Shown here in pieces: positions 1 through 8,480 of a stretch of 64,000 bases of DNA. Made by a program: the position numbers and the translations under genes. This DNA is from Rhizobium sp. CG5 (GTDB lineage Bacteria; Pseudomonadota; Alphaproteobacteria; Rhizobiales; Rhizobiaceae). Within the stretch, counting starts at the first letter, position 1, and each line of letters opens with the position of its first letter. The DNA is taken from contig NZ_JABAEF010000009.1 in the NCBI RefSeq assembly GCF_023701945.1, positions 62,001 through 126,000 of the forward strand. Direction: 5' to 3'. The notes beneath the pieces were generated by a model. That model saw only the letters and a list, made by a program, of their open reading frames with translations, was not told the DNA's origin and did no database searches.

Positions 1-1067
1 ACCAGGACCAGGCCATAGGCGGTTGTCCACAGCGCCGCGAAGCTTTGCAATTGTACCACGGCCAGCACGATACCGGACAGCACCAGTATTCCGATGACGG
101 CCGGAATGCCGGTCGAAAACCGCTTCAGGGCAAAGTCGGCATCATTGCCTCCCCGCAGAAGAAGCCGGCCCAACGGGATCAGCGCCCCGATCCACAGCGT
201 GGCGGTGACCACATGCAGGAAGAGCGCCGGCTTGGTGAGCGTCACGGGCGATGCGGTCGCGGCGTGGCCCGCGCTGGCGGCCGCCACCCCGACGACCAGC
301 AGGGCGACAGAGGCCAGCACCTTGGCCGTCCTCCCGCCCTGTATCGACCGGGCGGCATAGGCGAGAATTACGGCCGTCGCGCCGAGCAGGGCAGCATGGC
401 CAAAGCTGGTGGCAAACAGTCCCGCGCTCCAGGTCGTGGCCTGGAGCAAGGCAAAGACCGGCTCGCCCAGCACATCCAAACCCTGGAAGCCGATCAGGAT
501 AGGTGTCGCCAGCAGGCCGGCAATCGTCAGCGTGATGGTCACGCGATCATCGATCAATCTGGTTCCACGCCCAAGCAGGATGGTAAACACGGTACCGCCG
601 ACGCCAAGCACCAGAGACAGCAGAAATATCAAGCGCGAAGCCCAAAGCCCCGATCTGACGACGATATCGGCCTGTTGGACGGTGACGGGTGCGACGGCGC
701 TTGGTGCTCCCACGGAGAAAACCAGGCCGCCACCGATCGGGTGACCATCGGACGACGCCACCCTCCAGGACAGGATGTATGTTCCCTGCTCCAGATCGGC
801 GGGGAGGGTCAACAGGATGGCGTTGCCCTTCTCGCCGATATCCCTGAGGAGATCGGTGCGTCCCGCCGGACGGGTAAGCCTGGCGACCAACGGCCGGACG
901 GGCTCCGAGAAGTGCAACGTCACCGCCCTGGGAGGCATGTCCTCGACTGCCCCGTCGCTCGGCTCGGAGGCAATCAAACTCGCATGGGCAAACGCCGCGC
1001 CGACACATGCCAGAGACAGCAGCGCGGCAACAAGCGCCATTGCGGCCCATCTGGCCGGGCGTGCCAC
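1..1067 (-). CDS. CopC-CopD fusion copper protein (partial, runs off left edge)
   Basis: About 355 residues are visible. They begin with a signal peptide ending in AAFAH, so the mature protein would start with the histidine typical of CopC copper sites. A CopC-like beta domain follows, with an SDGHPIGG motif, then several hydrophobic helices of the CopD membrane type. The family binds copper in the periplasm and is thought to move it across the inner membrane. I chose GTG at 1067, two bases after the stop of the preceding ycnI-like gene, because it gives a complete signal peptide; ATG at 1040 is an alternative. The 3' end lies outside the window. It is the last visible gene of a leftward sulfonate-uptake operon, which is unexpected company. 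Confidence 0.85.
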   Translation of the reverse strand, partial: MARPARWAAMALVAALLSLACVGAAFAHASLIASEPSDGAVEDMPPRAVTLHFSEPVRPLVARLTRPAGRTDLLRDIGEKGNAILLTLPADLEQGTYILSWRVASSDGHPIGGGLVFSVGAPSAVAPVTVQQADIVVRSGLWASRLIFLLSLVLGVGGTVFTILLGRGTRLIDDRVTITLTIAGLLATPILIGFQGLDVLGEPVFALLQATTWSAGLFATSFGHAALLGATAVILAYAARSIQGGRTAKVLASVALLVVGVAAASAGHAATASPVTLTKPALFLHVVTATLWIGALIPLGRLLLRGGNDADFALKRFSTGIPAVIGILVLSGIVLAVVQLQSFAALWTTAYGLVL

Positions 1068-1069
1068 GG

Positions 1070-1588
1070 TCAGGGTTGAACGCGGACGGACGGAGCCGGG
1101 TACTTGAGATCGTCGGAAGAGGCGCCGGCAGCCGGTATCTCGATCCAGCGATCGGTGCCGCTTTCGCATTCCTGCACGATCGGAACGAAGATGCGGTCCG
1201 TGGCCGTCTTGCTCACCGTCGCCCGGAATACGAACTCGTCGTAATAGGCGTCCTCCAGCTTGCCGCCGGTCCAGGACACTTCCTTGACCTGTGCTGCGCC
1301 GCCATGGGCGTGGGCCGTCTCGGCGGAAGCCTTGTGCAGCTCGTCCGTGGCGATGGAAAGGTTCCAGCCCGGCTTTGGCTGCGGCTTGACCGATGTCAGT
1401 TGCTCGGGAATGGCGATGCGCAGGCCAGTTGTTGCCGAGCCGGAGCAGCCATGGGGCAGCCGCAGCACGAATTTCACCGTGGCGCCCGGCGCCACATCCT
1501 TGTTTTCCAGCGTCACATGGGCCTGTGCCGCGCTTGCAACGGCCATGATTGCGACAGCGATGAATGTTGAACTCTTGAAGGCTTTCAT
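1070..1588 (-). CDS. YcnI/DUF1775 periplasmic copper-binding protein
   Basis: The 172-residue product has a signal peptide of about 23 residues ending AAQA, followed immediately by HVTLENKD. An N-terminal histidine after cleavage is the hallmark of YcnI (DUF1775) proteins, which bind Cu(II) through a single-histidine brace. The internal motif LPHGCSG and the tryptophan-containing PGWN segment also fit the family. Its stop is followed after two bases by the CopC-CopD gene, so the two are almost certainly co-transcribed as a copper-handling pair. It starts 13 bases after the sulfonate-type ATPase gene. The product is probably periplasmic, and its copper role is inferred from the family. Confidence 0.85.
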   Translation of the reverse strand: MKAFKSSTFIAVAIMAVASAAQAHVTLENKDVAPGATVKFVLRLPHGCSGSATTGLRIAIPEQLTSVKPQPKPGWNLSIATDELHKASAETAHAHGGAAQVKEVSWTGGKLEDAYYDEFVFRATVSKTATDRIFVPIVQECESGTDRWIEIPAAGASSDDLKYPAPSVRVQP

Positions 1589-1601
1589 GTCTGCAACTTT
1601 C

Positions 1602-2396
1602 TTACCAGGTTGAGGCCAGACCGAGGTGGCCGAGGGCTTCGCGCCTCAGTTCGGCCAGCCGCGGATCGCCACGGTGACGGGGATAGGGAAGATCGACCTT
1701 GATATCGGCAACGATGCGCGCCGGGCGCGGCCCGAAGATGAGAACGCGCTGCGACAGGAACAGCGCCTCCTCGACATCGTGGGTGACGAGGATTGCCGTC
1801 AGTCCGGCCCGCTGCCAGAGGCTGACGAGTTCGGTCTGCATCGTCAGGCGGGTCAGGGAGTCGAGCTTGCCCAGCGGTTCGTCCAGCAGCAGCAGGCGCG
1901 GCTCGTTGACCAGCGCGCGGGCCAGAGCGACACGCTGCGACATGCCGCCGGACAGTTGGTGCGGATAGGCCTTGTCGAAGCCCTGCAGTCCCACCAGCTC
2001 GATGGCGTTGTCGACGCGCTGGCGCGACCGCTTCAGCACGCCCTGCGCCTCCAGTCCCAGCGCCACATTGTTCCAGACGGTGCGCCATGGAAACAGCGTC
2101 GGATCCTGGAATACCAGGATGCGGGAGGGATCGGGCTCGCCGATCTCGGTCCCATCGACGCTGAGCGTGCCCTTTGTCGGATGGTCCAGCCCGGCCAGAA
2201 GCCGGAGTAGTGTCGATTTCCCGCATCCGGACGGTCCAAGCAGAGCCACGAAGGATCCTGGCTCGACCGAGAAGTTCACATCGTCCAGCACCGGCAGCGG
2301 TGCGCCTTCCAGTTCGAACCGATGCGAGACGCCGCGGATGTCGATCTGCTGGCCGGCGGGGGCAAGATCCGCCGCCACAGTTTCGAGAGCTACCAT
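1602..2396 (-). CDS. SsuB/TauB-type ABC importer ATPase
   Basis: This 264-residue ATPase energises a nitrate/sulfonate/taurine-type importer at the inner face of the membrane. It has Walker A GPSGCGKST (about residues 54-62), signature LSGGMSQR, Walker B LLLLDEP and switch histidine in VTHDVEEA. The length matches SsuB/TauB. The ATG at 2396 overlaps the stop of the permease gene by 7 bases, which indicates translational coupling; a longer open frame upstream is only the shadow of the permease gene. The adjoining permease, binding protein and flavin monooxygenases point to an organosulfur substrate, but the exact one is not readable from the sequence. Confidence 0.93.
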   Translation of the reverse strand: MVALETVAADLAPAGQQIDIRGVSHRFELEGAPLPVLDDVNFSVEPGSFVALLGPSGCGKSTLLRLLAGLDHPTKGTLSVDGTEIGEPDPSRILVFQDPTLFPWRTVWNNVALGLEAQGVLKRSRQRVDNAIELVGLQGFDKAYPHQLSGGMSQRVALARALVNEPRLLLLDEPLGKLDSLTRLTMQTELVSLWQRAGLTAILVTHDVEEALFLSQRVLIFGPRPARIVADIKVDLPYPRHRGDPRLAELRREALGHLGLASTW

Positions 2397-3400
2397 CGGA
2401 CAAGGCCTTTCTGCCAGGACAGCGACCAATCGCGGACGCGGAAGAGGATGGTGATCAACGTCGAGCACATCAGCGCCATGACCAGCAGCGCCGCATACAT
2501 ATTGGCGTAAGCCGCCCAGCCCTGAGCCCATTGCAGGTACCAGCCGAGGCCCGCCTTGACGCCCAGCATCTCGGCCACAACCAGAACGGCAAACGAGGTG
2601 CCGAGGCCCATGAAAAGTCCGACGAAGACATGGGGAAGTGCGGCGGGGATCGCAACCTTGAAGATCAGGAACAGCGGCTTGGCACCGAGCGTACGGGCAA
2701 TGTCGTAATAGTCGCGATTGACGCTGGCGATGCCCGACCAGGTGAGAATGATCACCGGGAAGGCCGTGGCCAGCGCGATCAGGAAGACGCTGGCCGAACC
2801 GCTGGTCGGAAAGATGAAGAAGGCGAGCGGCAGCCAGGCCGTGGCCGGCAGTGGCCCGATCAGCCGCAGCACCGGATGCACCCAGTAGCTGGCCGCACGC
2901 GACCAGCCGATGGTCACGCCGGTCAGGAAGCCTGCGAGCGCGCCGAAGAAATAGCCCTTGGCCAGCAGCAGGACGGAATAGAACACGCTGGTGCCGAGCC
3001 GGCTCCAATCGTCGAAGAAGACTTCGAGAATGCTCTGCGGCGAGGAGAAGAACGGCACGGGCAGCAGGCCCGTCTTGGCGGTGACGATTTCCCAGCCTGC
3101 GACGATTGCGGCCGCGGCCAGGAACCATGGCCCATAATAGCGGACGACCAAGGAGAACTTGCCACCCAATCGGCCCGTTGCGGCGACGACGAACAGAAGC
3201 AGGGCGATCACCAGCGCACCCACGGCCAGCTCCCGGCCATAGGGTTGTGGAATGATCTCCGGCCACAGCTCGATGAGCGCTGCGGTGGCAACCCAGGCGA
3301 GGCCGGCCGCAAGGCCGGTCCACCACAATGAGGCTGCCGGGCGAACGGACGCGCTTTCGCCAAGCGCGCCGTCGGAGAGGGTCGGGTCAACGGAGGCCAT
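2390..3400 (-). CDS. SsuC-type ABC importer permease
   Basis: A 336-residue integral membrane permease of the BPD_transp_1 family. The C-terminal two thirds contain the conserved cytoplasmic loop for ATPase contact, around IARTLGAKPLFLIFKVAIPAA (the EAA-like loop), typical of SsuC/TauC/NrtB. It is longer than common SsuC proteins (about 260 residues) because it carries about 80 extra N-terminal residues with additional hydrophobic segments. A good ribosome site (GGGAGG) lies 8 bases before ATG 3400. The gene sits 14 bases downstream of the binding-protein gene and overlaps the ATPase start. Confidence 0.92.
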   Translation of the reverse strand: MASVDPTLSDGALGESASVRPAASLWWTGLAAGLAWVATAALIELWPEIIPQPYGRELAVGALVIALLLFVVAATGRLGGKFSLVVRYYGPWFLAAAAIVAGWEIVTAKTGLLPVPFFSSPQSILEVFFDDWSRLGTSVFYSVLLLAKGYFFGALAGFLTGVTIGWSRAASYWVHPVLRLIGPLPATAWLPLAFFIFPTSGSASVFLIALATAFPVIILTWSGIASVNRDYYDIARTLGAKPLFLIFKVAIPAALPHVFVGLFMGLGTSFAVLVVAEMLGVKAGLGWYLQWAQGWAAYANMYAALLVMALMCSTLITILFRVRDWSLSWQKGLVRW

Positions 3401-3414
3401 GGTCGTGCCTCCCG

Positions 3415-4464
3415 TCAGGCCGAGAGCACGTCGGCATAGACCCGATCGGCAAACTGGGTCGGATCCGTCGAGTTCTTGAACACCTGCACGTCGCGCAGCT
3501 CCTGGGCATAGAGCGCGATTTCCTGGCGCAGGTCGGCGCCTGTGGGATTGTGGTTATGCGTCTGTGCCAGCAGAACACCGACCAGATCTTCGATCGATTT
3601 GTCCTTCGGTGCGTTCGGAAGGAAGGCCCTGGCGGCGTCTTCCGGCTTGGCCACGGTCCAGTCCTGGGCCTCCAGCAGGGCGCGGGTCAAGGCGGCGGCC
3701 GTTGGCTGGTCGTCGCGGATCAGGCTGCCGCGCAGGCCGACGATGCAGCAGACGCGGTTTTCGAAACCGTGGTCGAGATTGGAAGCGATCTGGATATATT
3801 TGGGGTCCTGCAGCCAGAAATAGGCCTTGGGATCGCCATCGGCGATGGCATGGACTTCACCCTTGTCGGCAGCCAGCTGCAGCAATTCGCCGGGATACTG
3901 GCGCCATTCGACGTCAGCGACCGGATCCAGGCCTTCCTTGTGCAGGAGGATCGAGAAGAAGTTCTTGCCGGGGCTGGCGAGGTCGGAGATCCCGATGGTC
4001 TTGCCCTTGAGCTGCGATAGCGTCGTGATGCCGGTCTCCTTCAATGCAACTAGGCGCGAGCATCCGCCGTGGGTACCGGCGGTAATCTTGACGTCAAAAC
4101 CCTGTTCCAACGCTTTCAGCCAGCGCAGCGCCATGCCCACGCCGCCATCGGCCTTGCCCGTCGCGATGGCTTCCAGCAGCGCTTCGGTCGACGCACCGAA
4201 ATTGACGAGTTCGACGTCCAGGCCGTATTTCCTGAAGATGCCGTGGTCCTGCGCGACGAAAACGGGGGCCAGGCAGATGGCCGAAGCATTGGTGGCGAAC
4301 TTGATCTTCTTCAGCTCGCCGACGGGCGCGGCCGTCTGCGCCAGAAGGCTGCCGGCGGAAAATGCCCCCAGCGGCGCGGCGATGCCCAGCGCGCCGGCGG
4401 TTCTCAGAAACGAACGGCGATCGAAGCTATTGCGGGAAATCAGGCTGTTAACTTGGCTGCTCAT
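3415..4464 (-). CDS. SsuA-type sulfonate/nitrate ABC substrate-binding protein with Tat signal
   Basis: The 349-residue periplasmic binding protein belongs to the NMT1/SsuA family. Its N-terminus has a twin-arginine motif DRRSFLRTAG (residues 15-24) followed by a hydrophobic stretch and an AQT cleavage region, so export is probably by the Tat route, which allows folding before export. The rest has the family pattern of an early beta strand (IKFATNASA), a KYGLDVELVNFG segment and a GKTIGISDLASPG hinge region. It is encoded between the SsuD-like monooxygenase (45-base gap) and the permease (14-base gap). The ligand is unknown; the context favours an organosulfur compound. Confidence 0.92.
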   Translation of the reverse strand: MSSQVNSLISRNSFDRRSFLRTAGALGIAAPLGAFSAGSLLAQTAAPVGELKKIKFATNASAICLAPVFVAQDHGIFRKYGLDVELVNFGASTEALLEAIATGKADGGVGMALRWLKALEQGFDVKITAGTHGGCSRLVALKETGITTLSQLKGKTIGISDLASPGKNFFSILLHKEGLDPVADVEWRQYPGELLQLAADKGEVHAIADGDPKAYFWLQDPKYIQIASNLDHGFENRVCCIVGLRGSLIRDDQPTAAALTRALLEAQDWTVAKPEDAARAFLPNAPKDKSIEDLVGVLLAQTHNHNPTGADLRQEIALYAQELRDVQVFKNSTDPTQFADRVYADVLSA

Positions 4465-4509
4465 GTCGGAAGCCTCCTGCCATCGCGGCGTTTGAGAAAA
4501 GACGAAAAG

Positions 4510-5634
4510 TTATTCTGCTGCCTGCACGCCGATGGTGCCGGCATCGCGGGCTGCCACTAGAGCCCTCAGACGCGGGATCAGATCACGCCCGTACTGGAAG
4601 GCATCCTCCAGCGGATCGAAGCCGCGGATAAGGAAGGTGGTGATGCCAAGGTCGTAATAGTCCAGCAGTGCCTCGGCCACCTGGTCCGGCGTGCCCACCA
4701 GCGAGGTGGAATTGCCGCTTGCCCCGGTCAGCGCCGCCATCTCGGTCCACAGCCGCTTGTCGAGCCGTGCGCCTTGAGCCGCAGCGGCCAGCAGCCGGCG
4801 CGAGCCTTCGTTCGGCGGCTGGTGATCGCCGGCTTTCGCATGGATGTTGATCAGCCGTTCGCCCGACGCCGTTGCGCGCAGGGTTTTCGCCCTTTCGAGA
4901 AGTCGGGCAGCCTTGGCCCAGGCCTCCTCCTCGGTTTCGGCAAGGATCGGCCGCAGCGACAGGCTGAAGCGCGGGGAGCGGCCATAGGGCGCTGCCGCTT
5001 GGCGTACGCGGTGGATGGTTTCCGCCACCTGCGCATGGGTCTCTCCCCAGAGCGCGTAGATATCGGCATGCTTCCCGGCAATCGTCAGTGCGGCCTCGGA
5101 AGACCCGCCGAAATAGATCGGGATCCCCTCGGAATTGAGCGGCTTCACATTGGAGAAACCGCCGTTCACATGGTAATAGGTGCCATCATAGTCGAACGGC
5201 TTCTCACTGGTCCATTCCTGGCGAACGATGTCGAGATACTCGCTGGTGCGGGCGTAGCGCTCGTCCTTGGTCAGGTGATCCCCGTCCTGGGCCAGTTCCC
5301 GGTCGTCACCGCCGGTGATGATATGCACGGATACCCGGCCGTTGCTGAGATGATCGAGCGTGGCGAGTTGCCGTGCCGCCAGTGTCGGCGCCGTGAAACC
5401 GGGTCGGTGCGCAATCATCAGCTTCAGCTTGCGGGTACGCGCCGCCACGTGCTGGGCAATGAGGATGCTTTCCGGCGACGTGGAATGGAACGCGAAAAGC
5501 ACGCGGTCGAAACCGCCGTTTTCATGGATCGCCGCCGCCGCCGCGATATGCTCCGCATTGATGACCGGGCTTGCGGCCGGTATCGTCTCGGAAGCGTTGT
5601 GATTGCCGATATATCCGATGATTTCGACTGGCAT
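4510..5634 (-). CDS. FMNH2-dependent alkanesulfonate monooxygenase-like (LLM family)
   Basis: This 374-residue luciferase-like (LLM class) flavin monooxygenase is related to SsuD. Visible family motifs are ATLDHLSNGRVSVHIITGG, DERYARTSEYLDIVRQEW, PIYFGGSSEAALTIAGKHADIYALWGE and SLVGTPDQVAEALLDYYDLG. Such enzymes use FMNH2 and O2 to cleave a C-S bond and release sulfite. In contrast to the SsuD at 9781-10926, the TPTG-x-CEDAW active-site cysteine segment is replaced by AFHSTSPES, so its substrate probably differs. I chose ATG 5634 because AGGAGAG lies 6 bases upstream; an upstream in-frame start lacks this. It is the second gene of the operon. Confidence 0.9.
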   Translation of the reverse strand: MPVEIIGYIGNHNASETIPAASPVINAEHIAAAAAIHENGGFDRVLFAFHSTSPESILIAQHVAARTRKLKLMIAHRPGFTAPTLAARQLATLDHLSNGRVSVHIITGGDDRELAQDGDHLTKDERYARTSEYLDIVRQEWTSEKPFDYDGTYYHVNGGFSNVKPLNSEGIPIYFGGSSEAALTIAGKHADIYALWGETHAQVAETIHRVRQAAAPYGRSPRFSLSLRPILAETEEEAWAKAARLLERAKTLRATASGERLINIHAKAGDHQPPNEGSRRLLAAAAQGARLDKRLWTEMAALTGASGNSTSLVGTPDQVAEALLDYYDLGITTFLIRGFDPLEDAFQYGRDLIPRLRALVAARDAGTIGVQAAE

Positions 5635-5656
5635 TGTCTCTCTCCTGATCAGAGGG

Positions 5657-6826
5657 CTAGAGCCCGAGGGCAAGTCTGCCTGCCCCTGTTCGAACGGTGT
5701 CTTCCTGGGGACTGTGAATGCGGCCGCACAGCACGTCGCGATGATGGCGCTCGAGCGGGTTGTTGCGGGAAATGCCGTGATTGCCCGTCAGCTTCAGGGC
5801 CTTCTCGACAGCGAGAATGGCATTTTCCGTGGTGACGACCTTGATCAAGCCGGATTCCGATTGGCTCACGCCGCGGCCCTCGTCGATATCGCGCGCCGCC
5901 GAAGCGATCAGGCGCCGGTTGACCGCCAGCAGTTCCTCGATTTCGCCAACGGCCTGCTGGATGCGCGGTACCGTGGACAGGGGCTGGCCAAGATTGCTTG
6001 GCACTCTGTTCTGCAAGAAGCCGACCAGCCAGTCGCGCGCGGCTTCCGCAACGCCGGTGTAGAGCGCACCGGGTAGCATGCCAAACCATGCCGCCTGGCC
6101 TTCGCCCCTTGCGTCCCATTCGGATGGCGGCCGGATATCGACGGCGTGATCGGTTGGGACGAAGACCTCTTGCAAAACCACGTCGTGGCTGCCCGTGGCA
6201 CGCATGCCCAGCGGGTTCCAGGTTTTCTCGATGCGAAAGCCTGGCGAATTGACGGGAACCAGAAAACCGCCGAGCCGCACGTTTTCCTCGTCGGTCCGGG
6301 CCCAGACGATAGCCCAGGTCAGACCCTCGACGCCGGTCGAATAGATCTTGCGGCCGCTGATCGACCAGCCACCGTCCACGCGCCGGGCGGTCGTCGCCGG
6401 CAGACCGCCGCGTATCGGCGTTCCGAGTTCGGGCTCGACACGCAGCGCGTTGATCAGCGCACCCTTCTCAACCGCGTCGGCGATGACTTGGCGAACGAGA
6501 TGGGCGGGCCAGCGGCTTGCGGGAAGGGTGGCAAGATTGATGTACTGCATGATGAGGATCAAGGCAGTGGAGGGTTCGCCCCTCGCGATGAGGCGAATGA
6601 CCTCCGCGGTGTCGCCAAGGCTCGCGCCATGTCCGCCAAGCTCCGATGGAGCCGTAAGTGCCGAAAGGCCCGCAACGTGCACCAGCCTTAAGTTTTCATG
6701 CGGAAATGTCGCACTCTCGTCGTATTGTCCGGCAGTTCCGGCGAAGGCCAGAGACAGATCACGAGCGACGTCCAGCGTTCGGCTCAACGGTCTTTCCGCC
6801 AAGGTACGGAGCGGTGTCACGGTCAT
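5657..6826 (-). CDS. SfnB/DszC-family acyl-CoA dehydrogenase-fold flavin monooxygenase
   Basis: A 389-residue protein with the acyl-CoA dehydrogenase fold: an N-terminal helical domain (SALTAPSELGGHGASLGDTAEVIRLI pattern), a central beta domain with ISGRKIYSTG and NPLGMRATGSHDVVLQEVFVP, and a C-terminal helical domain ending in a PLERHHRDVL motif. The ERHHRD arrangement is typical of the SfnB/DszC-like group that uses reduced flavin to oxygenate sulfur compounds rather than acyl-CoA. It opens the leftward sulfonate operon. ATG 6826 is used, with a GGAGATCC ribosome site about 10 bases upstream. An operator-like inverted repeat lies 88 bases upstream. Confidence 0.88.
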   Translation of the reverse strand: MTVTPLRTLAERPLSRTLDVARDLSLAFAGTAGQYDESATFPHENLRLVHVAGLSALTAPSELGGHGASLGDTAEVIRLIARGEPSTALILIMQYINLATLPASRWPAHLVRQVIADAVEKGALINALRVEPELGTPIRGGLPATTARRVDGGWSISGRKIYSTGVEGLTWAIVWARTDEENVRLGGFLVPVNSPGFRIEKTWNPLGMRATGSHDVVLQEVFVPTDHAVDIRPPSEWDARGEGQAAWFGMLPGALYTGVAEAARDWLVGFLQNRVPSNLGQPLSTVPRIQQAVGEIEELLAVNRRLIASAARDIDEGRGVSQSESGLIKVVTTENAILAVEKALKLTGNHGISRNNPLERHHRDVLCGRIHSPQEDTVRTGAGRLALGL

Positions 6827-6913
6827 AGGCTGGGATCTCCAGAGATCGACGTCGCCGATATCGATTGAGCGGCAATTATGCCCGCAGCCTCGACATCTCT
6901 TTAATTGATAATA

Positions 6914-6930
6914 TCTATGGACAATATATA
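6914..6930. promoter_or_regulatory. Putative sulfur-regulon operator site A
   Basis: TCTATGGACAATATATA fits the recurrent 17-bp pattern TCTAT-N7-ATAGA with one mismatch when read on the other strand (TATAT-N7-ATAGA). It lies in the AT-rich divergent promoter region between the SfnB-like gene (start 6826, leftward) and the peroxiredoxin-like gene (start 7081, rightward), so it could serve both. Confidence 0.45.
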
Positions 6931-7080
6931 TAAAAGAGATCGAACTTGTGATCTTGGGTAGCAATTTAGAAAATCCTGCCCCTTCTCTTGCGAATTATCA
7001 AAAAACATCCCTCGTTTGCGCCGAGCTCGGCAACATATGATCAGAGCGCCGCTACGAAACGCCCCTAAAGGAAACAGATC

Positions 7081-7758
7081 ATGGCCTCGGAACCGTCCCT
7101 CAATCAGGCGCTTTCTGACTTTCAGGAGAAACGCGCGGCCAGCATGCCGGCCGAAAAGCTGAAGGTGAATGTCGATCAGCGTCGCCTGCTGGTCGAGACC
7201 GCCGATCGCACGCGCTTCGTCAAGGCAGGAGACAGCTTGGAGCCCTTCACCTTGACCGAGGTGGACGAGGGCCCGCAGACCCTGGATGATCTGCTGCAGC
7301 GCGGACCGCTGGTGCTCGTTTTCTTCCGCTTTGCCGGCTGCCCTGCCTGCAATATCGCGCTGCCTTATTACAACCAGTCTTTGGCGCCTGAACTCGCAAG
7401 GCTTGGCGCGACGCTGGTCGGCGTCAGCCCGCAGGTGCCGGAGAAACTTCGGGACATCAAGGATCGCCACACGCTGTCCTTCAAGATCGCTACGGACGCC
7501 GACAATGTGCTCGCCCATCGCTTCGGTATCGTCTACGCTTTCGATGAGCCGTCGCGCCGGCAGTCGCTGCAAAGCGGCAGTTCCATCGGCGAGGTCACGG
7601 GCACCGGAACCTGGGAACTGCCCATGCCGGCGGTCGTCGTCATCGACCAGAGCGCCGTGGTCCGATTTGCCGATGTCAGCCCGGATTGGCTGGTGCGGAC
7701 GGAGCCGACGGATGTCGTGGCCGCGGTTCGCGATCTTGAATCGCGCGCGGCCGCCTGA
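7081..7758 (+). CDS. Peroxiredoxin-like (AhpC/TSA redoxin) protein with CPAC motif
   Basis: A 225-residue protein. The first about 70 residues are a charged extension; the thioredoxin-fold redoxin domain follows, with the redox motif FRFAGCPACN near residue 90. The pair of cysteines in CPAC suggests a peroxidase or thiol-disulfide activity, and the pattern RTEP-x-DVVAAVRDL near the end is shared with the protein at 30314-30964, so the two are paralogues. AAAGGAAAC precedes ATG 7081 at good spacing. It is co-directional with, and 22 bases before, the cupin gene. The product is cytoplasmic, as no signal peptide is visible. A role in sulfur-linked redox stress is inferred from context. Confidence 0.88.
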   Translation: MASEPSLNQALSDFQEKRAASMPAEKLKVNVDQRRLLVETADRTRFVKAGDSLEPFTLTEVDEGPQTLDDLLQRGPLVLVFFRFAGCPACNIALPYYNQSLAPELARLGATLVGVSPQVPEKLRDIKDRHTLSFKIATDADNVLAHRFGIVYAFDEPSRRQSLQSGSSIGEVTGTGTWELPMPAVVVIDQSAVVRFADVSPDWLVRTEPTDVVAAVRDLESRAAA

Positions 7759-7780
7759 GCCTGCAGAAGTGGAGACTATC

Positions 7781-8302
7781 GTGACCGACCACCATCATCC
7801 CCATGACCATGATCATGATCATAGCCATGAGCATTCCAATGAACCACGCTGGAAGCACGACGGTATTCGTGTGATCAAAGGCGACCAACTCGATCCCAAC
7901 ACGGCCCAGACGCCCGGCATGCTGCGCCAGGCGGCCATCAACCATGCTCGTGTCGGGGCCCAGAAGATCTGGGCCGGCACGGTGGCGATCGAGCCCAATG
8001 CCAAGACCGGCGTTCATCATCACGGCGAACTTGAAAGCGTAATCTTCGTCATCCGCGGCAAGGCGCGCATGCGCTGGGGCGATCGCCTGGAATTCGTCGC
8101 CGAGGCAGGTCCTGGAGATTTCATCTTCGTGCCGCCGTATGTGCCGCATCAGGAAATCAACGCCGATCCCGACAATGTGCTGGAATGCGTCCTGGTCCGC
8201 TCCGACAACGAGGCGGTCGTCGTCAACATCACGGATATTGATCCGGTGGAGAACCCCGAGCAGGTCTACTGGGTGGACCCAATCCACCGCCATCCGGGTT
8301 GA
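7781..8302 (+). CDS. Cupin-domain protein with His-rich N-terminus
   Basis: A 173-residue protein starting at GTG 7781 with GGAG seven bases upstream. The first about 25 residues are an extraordinary His/Asp run (DHHHPHDHDHDHSHEH), presumably a metal-binding tail. A single cupin barrel follows, with the metal motif G-V-H-H-H-G-E-L-E-S (about residue 85) and the second motif PGDFIFVPPYVPHQEIN. The cupin residues His-His-Glu and the later His are intact, so it should bind a metal. Catalytic activity cannot be deduced; it could be a dioxygenase or a metal-dependent sulfur-compound enzyme. It is probably in an operon with the preceding redoxin. Confidence 0.87.
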   Translation: MTDHHHPHDHDHDHSHEHSNEPRWKHDGIRVIKGDQLDPNTAQTPGMLRQAAINHARVGAQKIWAGTVAIEPNAKTGVHHHGELESVIFVIRGKARMRWGDRLEFVAEAGPGDFIFVPPYVPHQEINADPDNVLECVLVRSDNEAVVVNITDIDPVENPEQVYWVDPIHRHPG

Positions 8303-8310
8303 GGCGAATC

Positions 8311-8475
8311 TCACGAGAGGAAAAAGGTGTCGATCTCACGGTTACCCCGGTAGTGCCGTAGAAATCCGTTCAGTTCGGCCGCCATTGCGCTGCAATTTTC
8401 GATTGAGCGCCTTGTCGCGAGGTCGCACAATACATCCGCCGCAAAATTAAACGGCTCGCGAACAGTGATGTGCAT
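8311..8475 (-). CDS. Possible small protein downstream of the acetyltransferase
   Basis: A 54-codon frame starts at ATG 8475, five bases after the stop of the acetyltransferase gene in the same direction. The product (begins MHITVREPFNFAAD, ends EIDTFFLS) has a protein-like composition with acidic and hydrophobic residues, unlike most shadow frames here. There is no convincing ribosome site and I recognise no family. It may be a genuine small gene read by coupling, or chance. Confidence 0.25.
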   Translation of the reverse strand: MHITVREPFNFAADVLCDLATRRSIENCSAMAAELNGFLRHYRGNREIDTFFLS

Positions 8476-8480
8476 GGTTG

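Noticed and set aside
45..1079. A 344-codon open frame on the plus strand
   Set aside because: It is Gln/Arg/Gly-rich without a fold and lies opposite the CopC-CopD frame, which has clear motifs and a signal peptide.
1602..3326. A longer ATPase with about 310 extra N-terminal residues
   Set aside because: The added part is a low-complexity shadow of the permease gene; the start at 2396 gives the normal family length and overlaps the permease stop.
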